Assembly (NCBI GenBank): GCA_963790075.1
Contig: CAWBNG010000003.1
Location: 248,001 to 312,000 of the forward strand
DNA length: 64,000 nt
Source of the DNA: CAYOUV01 sp963790075
GTDB taxonomy: Bacteria > Chloroflexota > Anaerolineae > Anaerolineales > Villigracilaceae
Reading direction: 5' to 3'
Shown here: positions 42,364 to 52,302 of the stretch, one piece after another
Layout: every line of letters begins with the position of its first letter
Numbering within the stretch: the stretch's first letter is position 1
Made by a program: the position numbers and the translations under genes
Notes under the pieces: generated by a model
The model's input: the letters and a program-made list of their open reading frames with translations, nothing else
Told to the model about the DNA's origin: nothing
The model's database searches: none

Positions 42364-43049
42364 TGTCCTGAAACCCGTAAAGAGATTACGCAAGCTGTCA
42401 TAGCTTGGCCTTGATTGTCGGTTACTACTAAACGAAGTTGATAATCGCCCGGCGTCAGCACGGTTGTATCCCAAAAACCCAAGGATCCATCTTCTTGGAT
42501 ATCCTTCTTTTCTCCGGCAAAAAGCGTTGACCAAGTATCCGTGCCCTGAGGCGAAATTTCATATTTATAAAATCCAAGATTCGGAACGTTCACTACTCCA
42601 AACAACTGCACTGTCCCTTTCACTTCTGCGCCAGATTTCGGAGCAGTTATCTCAATTTTATTCGGAACACAGCCAGTTGACCCGGCCGGTGTGGGCAAGA
42701 TTGCGGATGCAGTCGCAGCCAGTGAGGTCGCCAATTCCGCAGATATCGTACCAGTCGGTGTAACCAGAATATTGGGGGTCGGGGTCGCCTGAAAAGCCGA
42801 TGACGGCAGGGATGGCACAACAAATGATGCAATCACAAATTCACTCAACATTAATAAAATTATGATCCCAGCAACCGCCAGCGCCCAATTCAACCGATTC
42901 TGAGCCACCTGTCTTTCAAGACCATAAATGGCCGCCTTCCATTCTTGCCAGGCCAACCAAAGCCAGCGGATGGCGACGATCCCACCAATGGCCAAGACCA
43001 GATATATCAAACCCTCATAATCTGAGAGAAATCGATAAACGTCTGCCAT
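42360..43049 (-). CDS. Membrane protein with an extracellular Ig-like domain
   Basis: The 229-residue protein has two membrane helices (about 13-33 and 54-74), a Thr/Pro/Ala-rich linker (about 85-125) and a C-terminal beta-sandwich-like domain. The latter has the motif EITAPKSGAEVKGTVQLFG, FWDTTVLTPGDYQLRLVVTD, and a Cys pair (GCVPN, TACVISL). Such Ig-like domains are common at the surface of Anaerolineae and may bind polymers or other proteins. Function is unknown. Its stop overlaps the GNAT start. Confidence 0.68.
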   Translation of the reverse strand: MADVYRFLSDYEGLIYLVLAIGGIVAIRWLWLAWQEWKAAIYGLERQVAQNRLNWALAVAGIIILLMLSEFVIASFVVPSLPSSAFQATPTPNILVTPTGTISAELATSLAATASAILPTPAGSTGCVPNKIEITAPKSGAEVKGTVQLFGVVNVPNLGFYKYEISPQGTDTWSTLFAGEKKDIQEDGSLGFWDTTVLTPGDYQLRLVVTDNQGQAMTACVISLRVSGQ

Positions 43050-43060
43050 GCATACCTAAT

Positions 43061-43897
43061 CTAAAGCAGGCGTAATACACCACGGATAAGTGTTTCGATC
43101 TTCGGCGCAATGATCTTGCCGGCTTCCAAAACTTCCTCATGCGTGGTCTGAGTAGTACCATCAAGATTGGCTTTGTTGCTGATTCCCGAAAACCCAAGCA
43201 CGCGCATCCCGCCATGCCGTGCAACGATCACCTCCGGTACAGTGGACATTCCGACAGCATCCGCTCCGGCCATCCGCAAAAAACGCAAATCCGCCGGCGA
43301 TTCGAAGGATGGTCCACTCAAGGCAATATAAATCCCTTCTCGCAGAGTCAAATTCTGAGCTTTGGCTAGACTTCGCGCTTTATCAGCCAGATCACGATCG
43401 TAAGCCTGGCTCATATCCGGGAAGCGAGGGCCAAACTCATCAAGGTTTGGTCCGATCAAGGGATTCTGTCCCATCATCCCTATCAGATTGACATGGTCAG
43501 TGATTAACATCACATCCCCTGGGACAAATTCGGAGTTCACCCCACCGGCTGCATTGGTCACAAATAAGATCTCAATTCCCAAACGTTGCATGACACGAAT
43601 TGGCAAAGTTATTTGTGACATACTGTAGCCTTCATAAAAATGAATCCGCCCTTGCATGACAAAAACCGTTTGACCATCCAACTCGCCAATTACAAGCCGG
43701 CCAGTATGTCCCTGCACGGTCGATAAGGGCCAACCGGGGAGATCCTTATATGGGATACCAACCGCATCCTGGACAGATTCGGCCACCGAGTTAAGACCCG
43801 AGCCAAGCACAATTGCAACTCTCGGCTGTTTTGATGTTCGCGCGCGGATTGCATCTACTACCCGGTCAATTTGTTCTAATGTTACAAAACCGTTCAT
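43061..43897 (-). CDS. punA: Purine nucleoside phosphorylase (trimeric type)
   Basis: The 278-residue enzyme cleaves purine nucleosides with phosphate. It shows the phosphate loop IVLGSGLNSVA, GRIHFYEGYSMSQITLPIRVM, TNAAGGVN, the family signature SGPSFESPADLRFLRMAGADAVGMSTVPEV (GPSFESPADLRFL, GADAVGMSTVPEV), and SGISNKAN. The Asn in SNKA is characteristic of trimeric 6-oxopurine-specific PNPs rather than hexameric DeoD. It is the first gene of a long minus-strand run and is divergent from the HD-GYP gene at 44089. Confidence 0.94.
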   Translation of the reverse strand: MNGFVTLEQIDRVVDAIRARTSKQPRVAIVLGSGLNSVAESVQDAVGIPYKDLPGWPLSTVQGHTGRLVIGELDGQTVFVMQGRIHFYEGYSMSQITLPIRVMQRLGIEILFVTNAAGGVNSEFVPGDVMLITDHVNLIGMMGQNPLIGPNLDEFGPRFPDMSQAYDRDLADKARSLAKAQNLTLREGIYIALSGPSFESPADLRFLRMAGADAVGMSTVPEVIVARHGGMRVLGFSGISNKANLDGTTQTTHEEVLEAGKIIAPKIETLIRGVLRLL

Positions 43898-44109
43898 ATT
43901 TGAGCAACCTATGTGAAATTATTTTGATTTCAATGCAGGCAGGATGCGTACGGAGCAATTACATGCCCCATCAGCCTAGCCTCCCTTGCAATGACTAGTA
44001 ATTATATCAAAGATTTTTGTTCTAATTTTCACCAACGGAAGGTGTCCCAACTCGATAAATCTTTAATATTATTAATTGATTGTAAATTGTGCATTCCTGT
44101 GCTAAAACT

Positions 44110-47100
44110 ATGCTAATGACCAGACGCTCCTTCACTGCCTTTGCCATCATCACGGCGGGTATGCTCGCTCTCACGGCTCAAAGTCTCCTGCTCATACCTG
44201 ACCGCCAGGCAGCACTAAACCAAAATCTACCTCCCGGTTATTTCTTCATCCTGGCTGGGATTTTTTATTTGGTTAGTCTTCAAGGTCGCGCCTCCATAAT
44301 ATTAATTTATTCACGGATAAGGCATGGAATTGTCTATGTCGCCGCATCGATATGCATCAGTATTTTGGCAGCAATTTACTTTCTCGCACAACTGTATATT
44401 GAGGCTTTTCTTTGCGGAAGCCTGGCAATTAGTCAACTTATTGCTATATGGTTAACCACCAGAAAAGAAGAACCATCCAGAGATTACAGCGCTGGATACA
44501 TATCGGTAATCAATTTCGTAATCGGAATAGTTCTGGTCGCATTCCCCAATATACTATTTTCGCCATTCTATAAACCTGCTATTTCCCTGCGATTTGTGAT
44601 CGGGATTCCGGCACTATTTTCAGTTCTTGCCAGTGGGTATGTTTTTTTTCGGCCAACTCAGCCAACCAGCAAATTATTATTCAATCTTTCATCCGTTCCA
44701 TGGATCATTTGGAGTCTGGTCTTTTTAGTTAATCTCCGACTTCCAATCCTGATCCCAGGGATCACACTGGCGATCGGGATCCTTGCTGCAAATCAAATGC
44801 CGTGGTCTCAAATTATCCTCCCAAAACAGGACGTTTTGGGACGACGCATGTATCAAGGGGTCAGTATCTTTGAAACATGTATTCTTTTCACCCTTGCCCT
44901 TGTTTTTTATTTTGCCGGTTCTGCGAAATCTGTATTCTCAGAAAGCGCACTCGAAACAACCCGAGATTTTGCTTTCTTGTTCTTCCTGGCTATTTCCATC
45001 TTCTTAAACTACGGCTCAGTCACTTTCAACATGATCATTAATGGCCTCATGCAACAGCTAGGACTTGTAGCTAACCCAGAGTTAAATCAAACGGAATATC
45101 GCGTCAAACGAAATTCAACCATTGCCAAATTGATTGCTCCTTTTTCGAGGTCGCAATCAGATCTACAATTACAACTCCAACTACAGGAAGAACAAGTCAA
45201 CCATTTAAACGATCAAATTCAGGTTTTTAAAAGACGGACTTCTCAATTAACCCTATTGACCGAATTAAGTCAACAACTGGAGGCGCATTTAGATCATCCG
45301 GTAGCTGCACAATTGGCAGTTAATACACTGCAACGTGCATTTGAATGTTCATTTGTTGCGGTCCTTACATACGAACAGGATCATGACGAATTCTTTATCT
45401 TAGCCGGAGCAGGGACATTAATGAACTCCATACCACCAGGGTATCGACAAGACATCCAAGAAGGGGTGGTTGGACGAACTGCCCGTATTCGAAAAACTCA
45501 AGTTGTAAATGACACAAGACTTGATCCGAACTATATCGCAATCGCCAAGCAGGAACCAGTACTTTCCGAGGTTAGCGTCCCTCTGATTTACCATGGAGAA
45601 TTAAAGGGGATATTACTACTTGATGATAAACGAGATAATGCATTTAACAATTCGGACATTACTTTGATCGAAGCAGTAGCGACTGAATTGCTCCATGCTT
45701 GGGATCGCACCAACTACAATCAGCGGCTGACAGAGCTCATTCAAGCCGGGGTTTCCCTTTCCACACTCCTTGAACCTCAAGTTGCCATTCGCGAAATTGC
45801 AGTCATCACCAAACAAACCCTGGAGGCTCGATTTACTTTTGCGACCCTGTTGGATCATGATGGCAACTTTACGCGCTACACGCATTCCGGGTACGCGCCG
45901 AATTTACTTAAAATGCTAAGTAAGGATCCAACCGGCAATACACTAATGCGAGCGGCACTCAACGCCAACCGGCCATTTCGCGTAAGAGATATCCGCAAAT
46001 TCAGTGGCATGGCAAATGTTGAAATCGACCATAAAAGCATGCGCAGTGTCCTTGCCATCCCGATTCGACTTCATCGGTTAAGTGTCGGTGCCATACTTGC
46101 CTTCGGGAAACAAGGCGAATTATTCTTCACAGAATATGACGAGCCGCTTGCCAACCTGCTTTCAACACAAGCCGGCGCAGCCATCGAAAGTGCTTACCTG
46201 TACCAGGAATTACGGACAACCCTTAATACAACCACACTCCTTTATCAACTCAGCTTTCAAGTCATTCAGTCAGAAACAATCTACGAAGCTGCTGCTGCCA
46301 TTGTCGAAACGACTCATAAAATTGCCAATGCAACCACAGCTGGCATCGTCTTACAAACCCCCGAAGGTGAAATTGAGGCAAAGGTTGAATTTAATAAAGA
46401 CGGGTTTCATTTTGGCGGTGACCATCCAATGGATTTGATAGATAGAACCATCCAGACGGGACAAAACATCTTTATTTCAAACGATGAAAAAACAGCCAGA
46501 ATATGCTATCCACTACAAACTCCGTTACGAAAATACGGGGCACTTTGGCTAGAAATACCCGAAGGTCGTTGGTTTAATTCTCGCCATGCAGCCAATTTAC
46601 AGACCCTGACCAACCAAGCTGCAATCGGTCTTGAACGTGCAATCCTGCTGGTGGAGTGGCAGCGGCAGGCGAAAGAAATTAGAGCAGCCTATCTGGAACT
46701 TGAAACGACCTACGATCACACCCTGGCTGCTTTGATGTCAGCGCTCGACGCACGGGATCGTGAGACTGAGGGACACAGTTCGCGCGTTGGGCAGGTTGCC
46801 TGCTGGTTGGGCGAGGAACTTGGATTGACGCCATCTCAGCTAAAGGCGCTGGAGCGTGGTGCCCTTCTTCATGATATTGGTAAAATCGGCATCAGCGATA
46901 CGATATTACATAAGCCCGGCGCACTAACTCCTGAAGAATGGAAGCTGATGCGCGAACACCCAAAGATCGGCTCAAAGATAGTCGAAGATATTCCCTTCTT
47001 ACAGGACGCCTTACCAATCATCCGTTATCACCAGGAACGTTGGGATGGGAGCGGCTACCCAATTGGATTGAAATCAACGGAGATTCCGCTCTTAGCCCGA

Positions 47101-47289
47101 ATATTTGCCGTCGCCGATGCATTTGATGCGTTGACCAGTATCCGTCCTTATCGGGTGCAAATTTCAACAGAAGAGGCCATGAAATATTTACGCGAACAAG
47201 CCGGGATCCTGTTCGATCCGACAGTCGTTGAGGCTTTTGAACGGTTTTTATCCGAAAGAAAAATAGACGATATTCCCAACCCATCATGA
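44110..47289 (+). CDS. Membrane-bound multi-GAF HD-GYP c-di-GMP phosphodiesterase
   Basis: The start is placed at ATG 44110 (another ATG at 44116; a GTG at 44089 is possible). The product of about 1059 residues has eight or nine membrane helices in the first 330 residues, a coiled-coil segment (QLQLQLQEEQVNHLNDQIQ), three or four GAF domains (about 390-830) and a C-terminal HD-GYP domain with ALLHDIGKIGISD and YHQERWDGSGYPIGLKSTEIP intact. It should hydrolyse c-di-GMP in response to signals bound by the GAF domains. Its stop overlaps the start of a diguanylate cyclase gene by four bases. Confidence 0.88.
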   Translation: MLMTRRSFTAFAIITAGMLALTAQSLLLIPDRQAALNQNLPPGYFFILAGIFYLVSLQGRASIILIYSRIRHGIVYVAASICISILAAIYFLAQLYIEAFLCGSLAISQLIAIWLTTRKEEPSRDYSAGYISVINFVIGIVLVAFPNILFSPFYKPAISLRFVIGIPALFSVLASGYVFFRPTQPTSKLLFNLSSVPWIIWSLVFLVNLRLPILIPGITLAIGILAANQMPWSQIILPKQDVLGRRMYQGVSIFETCILFTLALVFYFAGSAKSVFSESALETTRDFAFLFFLAISIFLNYGSVTFNMIINGLMQQLGLVANPELNQTEYRVKRNSTIAKLIAPFSRSQSDLQLQLQLQEEQVNHLNDQIQVFKRRTSQLTLLTELSQQLEAHLDHPVAAQLAVNTLQRAFECSFVAVLTYEQDHDEFFILAGAGTLMNSIPPGYRQDIQEGVVGRTARIRKTQVVNDTRLDPNYIAIAKQEPVLSEVSVPLIYHGELKGILLLDDKRDNAFNNSDITLIEAVATELLHAWDRTNYNQRLTELIQAGVSLSTLLEPQVAIREIAVITKQTLEARFTFATLLDHDGNFTRYTHSGYAPNLLKMLSKDPTGNTLMRAALNANRPFRVRDIRKFSGMANVEIDHKSMRSVLAIPIRLHRLSVGAILAFGKQGELFFTEYDEPLANLLSTQAGAAIESAYLYQELRTTLNTTTLLYQLSFQVIQSETIYEAAAAIVETTHKIANATTAGIVLQTPEGEIEAKVEFNKDGFHFGGDHPMDLIDRTIQTGQNIFISNDEKTARICYPLQTPLRKYGALWLEIPEGRWFNSRHAANLQTLTNQAAIGLERAILLVEWQRQAKEIRAAYLELETTYDHTLAALMSALDARDRETEGHSSRVGQVACWLGEELGLTPSQLKALERGALLHDIGKIGISDTILHKPGALTPEEWKLMREHPKIGSKIVEDIPFLQDALPIIRYHQERWDGSGYPIGLKSTEIPLLARIFAVADAFDALTSIRPYRVQISTEEAMKYLREQAGILFDPTVVEAFERFLSERKIDDIPNPS

Positions 47290-48848
47290 AATCAAATATA
47301 TCGTCTAAGCAGCTCTCCCCTCAAGAAATTCGTAGCTTCGTCTTGCCGGCTATTATCGCAATATTACTGGTTATGCTAAGTATTACACTCAGTGGATTTC
47401 TCACGCATTCGAACGGAACGCGTATCGATATGCTTCTCGCTGCCTTTGGGGTTGGAGCCAGTTTGTATACGATTCTTTATTATCAATTCGTTCTTAAATC
47501 TCCAGTTAGATTAAATAATGTCCGTTGGATAAATGCAGTTGTGAGTGGAGTTGCTCTTGGTTGGCTGGCTAATACGCTCTCAGATCAGCAAGTTTCATTT
47601 TTTTATGGGACTCTCATACTCATTGCAATCGTGAATTCCGTAACTTCGGGACGCTGGCCAACATTTACGCTCATCCTAATCAGTGAAGGGATCCACCTGA
47701 CTACTCACCTTCAACAACTCTCATTACCCTTTATTTGGATCCAACATCTAAGTCTGCCATTAATTGCAATCATTGCTGCTGAAATTACTGCACGCCTATA
47801 CGACGTCAAACAACAACACATCAATCGCTTAGAAATCATCAACAATTTTGCCCAAGGGATTTCGTCCACGCTCAATGCAGACCAGGTCAATTCGCTACTC
47901 AATGCAGCATTCCAGAATGCACTCGAAGCTGACACATACTTTGTTGGGCTGGTGGGAAAGGATCAGCTAGAATTAAACCTGTTTTATGACGATGGTGAAT
48001 ATTACTCCGACGTAAAAGTTCCCCTCAAAGGGACACTTGGAGGCTGGGTCGTCCGCAATCAGGAACCACTCTATCTCCCAGATCTACGCCAGGACATCGA
48101 ACTGGAAGGCGTAGGAAACTTCATCATTGGTAAGGACCGCACAAGTTTATCCTGGATGGGTGTCCCCATTCATACTGAGCACGTCACAGGAGTGATCGCC
48201 GTTGCTTCATACAGTCCAAATGCGTTTAATCGCACCGACCTTGAACTCCTCGAAAACCTGGCACAACACGCTACTTTTTCTCTCGATAATGCCTACAACC
48301 ACGCCCTGGTCGAGGAACAATCTCACATCGATAGCCTGACTGGCGTTTTTAATCATGCATATTTTCTGGAATTAGTCCATAAACAGGCTGAACAAGCAAT
48401 GATTGAGAAAAATCCACTCAGCTTGATAATGATGGATATTGATTACTTTAAACAATACAACGATGCTTACGGGCACCTGGTCGGCGATGAAATCTTGACC
48501 CTGCTCTGCAAGACGATCAGGCATTTTATAAAAAGCACAGATGCGGTTGGGCGCTGGGGTGGTGAAGAATTTGTAATCTCCTTACCAAATGCCAACGGCG
48601 CACAGGCTACCAAGGTGGCTGAACGAATTCGAGAATCGATGAACAAGCTATCCATTTCCAACCGCGATCACAAAAGCATTCCCGTCCCTACCGTCAGTCA
48701 GGGGTTAGCGATTCTTCCTGATGAGGCCGATGAAATCTTCAAGCTGATCGATTTAGCTGACCAACGTCTCTATATTGCCAAAGAACGCGGCAGAAATCAG
48801 ATTGAGCCAGATATTACGCACTGGCTAAATCCCGAATCAAAAAAATAA
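47286..48848 (+). CDS. Diguanylate cyclase: membrane sensor, GAF, GGDEF
   Basis: The 520-residue protein has six helices in the first 175 residues (a MASE-like module), a GAF domain at about 185-345 (NNFAQGISSTLNADQVNSLL, DLELLENLAQHATFSLDNA) and a GGDEF domain at about 350-510. The active site is the GGEEF form (residues 425-429, RWGGEEFVI), preceded by MMDIDYFKQYND, so it should make c-di-GMP. The inhibitory RxxD site is replaced by KSTD, so product feedback at that site is probably lost. Start ATG 47286 lies inside the ATGA overlap with the HD-GYP gene. Confidence 0.93.
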   Translation: MKSNISSKQLSPQEIRSFVLPAIIAILLVMLSITLSGFLTHSNGTRIDMLLAAFGVGASLYTILYYQFVLKSPVRLNNVRWINAVVSGVALGWLANTLSDQQVSFFYGTLILIAIVNSVTSGRWPTFTLILISEGIHLTTHLQQLSLPFIWIQHLSLPLIAIIAAEITARLYDVKQQHINRLEIINNFAQGISSTLNADQVNSLLNAAFQNALEADTYFVGLVGKDQLELNLFYDDGEYYSDVKVPLKGTLGGWVVRNQEPLYLPDLRQDIELEGVGNFIIGKDRTSLSWMGVPIHTEHVTGVIAVASYSPNAFNRTDLELLENLAQHATFSLDNAYNHALVEEQSHIDSLTGVFNHAYFLELVHKQAEQAMIEKNPLSLIMMDIDYFKQYNDAYGHLVGDEILTLLCKTIRHFIKSTDAVGRWGGEEFVISLPNANGAQATKVAERIRESMNKLSISNRDHKSIPVPTVSQGLAILPDEADEIFKLIDLADQRLYIAKERGRNQIEPDITHWLNPESKK

Positions 48849-48870
48849 ACGGGCAAGCGCCCGTTTTTAT
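48847..48870 (+). terminator. Intrinsic terminator of the HD-GYP / diguanylate cyclase operon
   Basis: AACGGGC (48847-48853) pairs with GCCCGTT (48858-48864), followed by TTTATTTT. It overlaps the 3' end of the convergent ltaE gene. Confidence 0.85.
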
Positions 48871-49907
48871 TTTGCCAACACCTTTCTGAAACCTGAAAGA
48901 GTTTTTTCCACGCCAAGGTCATCAATCCAATAATGCGTTACCAGACGGAAGCGCCGCTCACCAACAACGCCGACTTGCACACCGTGTTCTTTCATTCGTT
49001 CGGCAACAAGCCGGGCATTAATCGTGACCTCACCCGCAAGATTCATGAAGACCATGTTCGTGGCGGGTGTACCTGCATCCAGGACAAGCTGACGGATCCG
49101 GCTCAAGCCGTCAGCAAGATTGCGCGCCCGTGAGTGATCTTCGCCCAGGCGCTTGGTCATTTGTTCCAAGGCGACAATTCCAGCCGCAGCCAGGATTCCC
49201 ACTTGCCGCATCCCTCCGCCCAACTGCTTGCGGATCCGATGCGCGCGATCGATATAATCTTTCGATCCACACAACATCGACCCAACTGGCGCGCACAAGC
49301 CTTTGCTCAGACAAAACGTTACAGAATCGACCATGGAGGTCAGTTTTTTAACATTCACATTTTGTGCCTCGGCTGCATTGAATATGCGCGCCCCGTCCAA
49401 ATGAACCTTAATCCCTCGATCATGAGCCAACCCAACAACTGCTTGAGTGTAGGCAGGGCTCTGGTATGTTCCACCACAACGATTGTGAGTATTTTCCAGA
49501 GCAATCAAACGTGTAACAGGCTGGTGCGCATCATTCGCGCGGATCGCCCCGCGGATTTCTTCAAGCGCTAACGAACCATCCGGTTGATTGGGCAGCTGTG
49601 CGGAGTGAATTCCACCTAACGCAGAAATCCCGCCCGCCTCATACAAAAAGGTATGCGCCGACTTACCCAGGATCACTTCGTCCCCTCGCCCGCAGTGAGC
49701 CAGAATTCCTGCCAAATTGCCCATGGTACCGGAGGGAACAAATAATGCAGCTTCCTGTCCAACCATATTAGCCGCCAGTTCCTGCAATCGGTTGACAGTC
49801 GGATCCTCCCCGTACACATCGTCCCCAACCGGAGCTTTGGCCATAGCCTCCCGCATTTCGGGTGTTGGTTGGGTAACGGTATCTGAACGCAGATCGACAA
49901 AATCCAT
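48867..49907 (-). CDS. ltaE: Low-specificity L-threonine aldolase
   Basis: ATG 49907 is taken as start because GGAGGAAG lies directly upstream and MDFVDLRSDTVTQPTPEMR is the usual opening. The 346-residue PLP enzyme cleaves threonine to glycine and acetaldehyde. It shows DDVYGEDPTVNRLQELAA, the pocket LFVPSGTMGNLA, HLDGARIFNAA, and the PLP-binding Lys in CLSKGLCAPVGS. It stands 37 nt downstream of rluD. Confidence 0.93.
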   Translation of the reverse strand: MDFVDLRSDTVTQPTPEMREAMAKAPVGDDVYGEDPTVNRLQELAANMVGQEAALFVPSGTMGNLAGILAHCGRGDEVILGKSAHTFLYEAGGISALGGIHSAQLPNQPDGSLALEEIRGAIRANDAHQPVTRLIALENTHNRCGGTYQSPAYTQAVVGLAHDRGIKVHLDGARIFNAAEAQNVNVKKLTSMVDSVTFCLSKGLCAPVGSMLCGSKDYIDRAHRIRKQLGGGMRQVGILAAAGIVALEQMTKRLGEDHSRARNLADGLSRIRQLVLDAGTPATNMVFMNLAGEVTINARLVAERMKEHGVQVGVVGERRFRLVTHYWIDDLGVEKTLSGFRKVLAK

Positions 49908-49944
49908 TCTTCCTCCAAATTTATCAGACAAAACCGTCAGGCTC

Positions 49945-50868
49945 TTACTGAATTTCCAATAATTCTAACAATTCTTTCAAATCGACAGGCAATGGCGCTT
50001 CGAACGTACGGGGAGTTTCCTCGCCAGGGAGTTTTACGCTTAGCCGGACCGCGTGCAGGAAGTGACGCTTGATAGCCACGGTCGGATGCCGCCGCCCATA
50101 GATCGTATCGCCAACGATCGGGCAGTTTAGGAAGGCACAGTGCAGGCGGATCTGATGCGTTCTCCCGGTCAAAGGATGAACCTCCAGAAGCGTGTGTTCA
50201 CCCAGGTTTTCCAAGGTGCGATACTCACTGATAGCCGCCCGCCCCTTGCCAGGCGGCTGGATCGCCATTTTCATGCGATGGGCCGGATCACGCCCGATCG
50301 GGGCTTCGACCCGTCCGCTCGGTGTGGGAGGGGCACCATCCACCAACGCCAAATAGACCTTCTCAACTTTGCGCAAACGGAACTGGTCCTGCAAAAAGCG
50401 GTGGGCGCGTTCGTTTTTGGCTACCAGGATCAAACCCGAAGTCTCTTTGTCAAGCCGATGGACGATTCCCGGTCGTTCCTCGCCGCCGATACCCTCTATT
50501 CCCGGTGCATGGCCTAATACGGCATGGACCAGTGTTCCGGTCTCGTGCCCAGCCGATGGATGCACCACCATCCCGGCTGGTTTGTTGATCACCAGCAGGT
50601 CATCATTTTCAAAAATAATATCAAGTGGGATATCTTCAGGTTGTAAGCTACTCGGCACAGGTGGCGGTATGCGCACCTCAACCGAATCCCCCCGTTCCAA
50701 TTTTTGTCCGCTCTTTTGCGCGGCCAGACCATCAACCTTGACAAAGCCATCTTTGATCAGACCCTGTAAGCGTGAACGCGAAAATTCCGGCAAACACGCG
50801 ACCAGGAAATGATCCAGCCGCTCTTCATTCTCTTTCTGAAATTGAAGGCTGACCAACCGATCCGGCAC
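49945..50868 (-). CDS. rluD: Large-subunit rRNA pseudouridine synthase, RluD type
   Basis: The start is GTG 50868 (VPDRLVSLQFQKEN). The 307-residue protein has an N-terminal S4 domain (ERLDHFLVACLPEFSRSRLQ, GFVKVDG) and the RluA-family catalytic region GIVHRLDKETSGLILVAK with the active Asp, then HPLTGRTHQIRLH. RluD isomerises uridines in helix 69 of 23S rRNA. It lies 5 nt after lspA, the common lspA-rluD pairing. Confidence 0.93.
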   Translation of the reverse strand: MPDRLVSLQFQKENEERLDHFLVACLPEFSRSRLQGLIKDGFVKVDGLAAQKSGQKLERGDSVEVRIPPPVPSSLQPEDIPLDIIFENDDLLVINKPAGMVVHPSAGHETGTLVHAVLGHAPGIEGIGGEERPGIVHRLDKETSGLILVAKNERAHRFLQDQFRLRKVEKVYLALVDGAPPTPSGRVEAPIGRDPAHRMKMAIQPPGKGRAAISEYRTLENLGEHTLLEVHPLTGRTHQIRLHCAFLNCPIVGDTIYGRRHPTVAIKRHFLHAVRLSVKLPGEETPRTFEAPLPVDLKELLELLEIQ

Positions 50869-50873
50869 CCGAA

Positions 50874-51452
50874 CTATCCTTCTCCGTGAACTGTCTCAGC
50901 TTCCGACCCTTCCGCCAAGCTTGACGTCAACGATTCTGGCGAGCTGGATTCAGCCTGCGCCTGCTGCTCCTGTCGATCTTTGATCCATAATCCCAACAAT
51001 AAAACTGCGACTCCGATCGAGATACTCAAATCAGCCACGTTGAAAACCGGGAAATTACCCACCGAGATAAAGTCTGTCACACTGCCACTCATGGTCAAGC
51101 GGGATACCAGGTTACCTAACGCACCACCCAACTGCAACCCCATCGCCAGACGCAAGCTCCAATCGCTGCGCTCGATTTGGGGATAGTAATAAATGATGAT
51201 CCCGGCTACAACAAATGCCAGTACGGTAAACACCAACCAGGCGCCTTGAAATAATCCGAAGGCTGAGCCGGTGTTATACCAATTCACGATGCGTGCGTAA
51301 GGTTGCAGCCATTCCAGGTTCTGCGGCAGCCACGTCTGTCCCAGAGGCAAATTCCGGCGCACCAAGGCTTTGGTCCATTGGTCAAGACCGACCACAATTC
51401 CAGCAACGATAAACAAAAACCCGTAAGTTCGTAAAAAACGTTTCAATTTCAC
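50874..51452 (-). CDS. lspA: Lipoprotein signal peptidase II
   Basis: The 192-residue membrane aspartyl peptidase cleaves diacylated prolipoproteins. Four helices and the conserved boxes are present: VVGLDQWTKALV, NTGSAFGLFQG, GALGNLVSRLT, and the catalytic Asp pair in SVTDFISV and FNVADLSI. A Ser/Glu-rich tail of about 35 residues follows the last helix. It is paired with rluD and works after Lgt (35180-35986). Confidence 0.95.
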   Translation of the reverse strand: MKLKRFLRTYGFLFIVAGIVVGLDQWTKALVRRNLPLGQTWLPQNLEWLQPYARIVNWYNTGSAFGLFQGAWLVFTVLAFVVAGIIIYYYPQIERSDWSLRLAMGLQLGGALGNLVSRLTMSGSVTDFISVGNFPVFNVADLSISIGVAVLLLGLWIKDRQEQQAQAESSSPESLTSSLAEGSEAETVHGEG

Positions 51453-51489
51453 ACCTCGTTTGTTGCGTGATTGTACTTCACTTTCTGAA

Positions 51490-52248
51490 TCAAAGGCCCA
51501 GGATTAGTTTTAAACTTGCAATTCCTATTACCACGCCCAGCAGACGACGGACAGTCGTCCCGCTAAAATGCCGACTGCCATACGTCGCGCCAATCCAGCC
51601 GCCTGCCAAGGCAGCCGCTCCCCAATATGGGATCTGCGCAGGCAGCGACATCACGCTGGTCCAATGACCCGCCAGGCCAGAAATTGAGTTGACCAGGATG
51701 AAGACGGCCACCACGCCCGCGATTCGCAAAGGTCCGGCCCAACCAGCCAGAAGCAGGATCGGGCTGAGAAGGACCCCACCCCCAATCCCAATCAAGCCGC
51801 CAACAAATCCGATCAGAGCACCGATCACCAACGCTAACCATAAAGGGGGCGGATTCTCTTCATCGTCACCCAATTGAGATTCGACCATAATCATACGGTA
51901 AGCGGCATAAAGCAGCACCAACCCCGTGATCAAATTATAGGAACGCCCGGTCAAGTTGATCGTGCCACCCAGGAATGCCATCGGGATCGAGGCTAGCGCA
52001 AAAGGCCAGAACAACCTCCAGGAGAAATAACCAGCGCGGCCGAACTTATATGTAGCCACCAGCGCAACCAGAATATTCAGCGACAAGGCCGCCGGTTTCA
52101 TTACACCGGGAGCCAAACCGGCCAGGCCAAAGATCGCCAGGTAGGCAGTGGCTCCGGAGTGACCGGCCGAGGCATACAGCAAGGCTGCAACAAAAACGGC
52201 TAGGGAGACGACAAGATTTGAAGTAAGGGGCATTGGAGCCTCGGGCAT
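51490..52248 (-). CDS. TauE/SafE-family membrane permease
   Basis: The 252-residue protein has about eight helices in two repeats typical of the family: SAGHSGATAYLAIFGLAG with the early Gly-rich loop, and the second-repeat loop GFVGGLIGIGGGVLLSPILLL. Family members export sulfite or sulfoacetate or take up related anions; the substrate here is open. Start is ATG 52248, with a second ATG at 52233 also possible. It follows alr after a terminator. Confidence 0.87.
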   Translation of the reverse strand: MPEAPMPLTSNLVVSLAVFVAALLYASAGHSGATAYLAIFGLAGLAPGVMKPAALSLNILVALVATYKFGRAGYFSWRLFWPFALASIPMAFLGGTINLTGRSYNLITGLVLLYAAYRMIMVESQLGDDEENPPPLWLALVIGALIGFVGGLIGIGGGVLLSPILLLAGWAGPLRIAGVVAVFILVNSISGLAGHWTSVMSLPAQIPYWGAAALAGGWIGATYGSRHFSGTTVRRLLGVVIGIASLKLILGL

Positions 52249-52254
52249 AAGAAA

Positions 52255-52273
52255 GCCAGGCGTTTTGCCTGGC
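52255..52273 (-). terminator. Terminator hairpin after alr
   Basis: Minus strand: GCCAGGC-AAAAC-GCCTGGC followed by TTTCTT, between alr and the TauE-like gene. Confidence 0.65.
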
Positions 52274-52302
52274 CAGAAAATAACTGCAGGGATTTTACCA
52301 GA

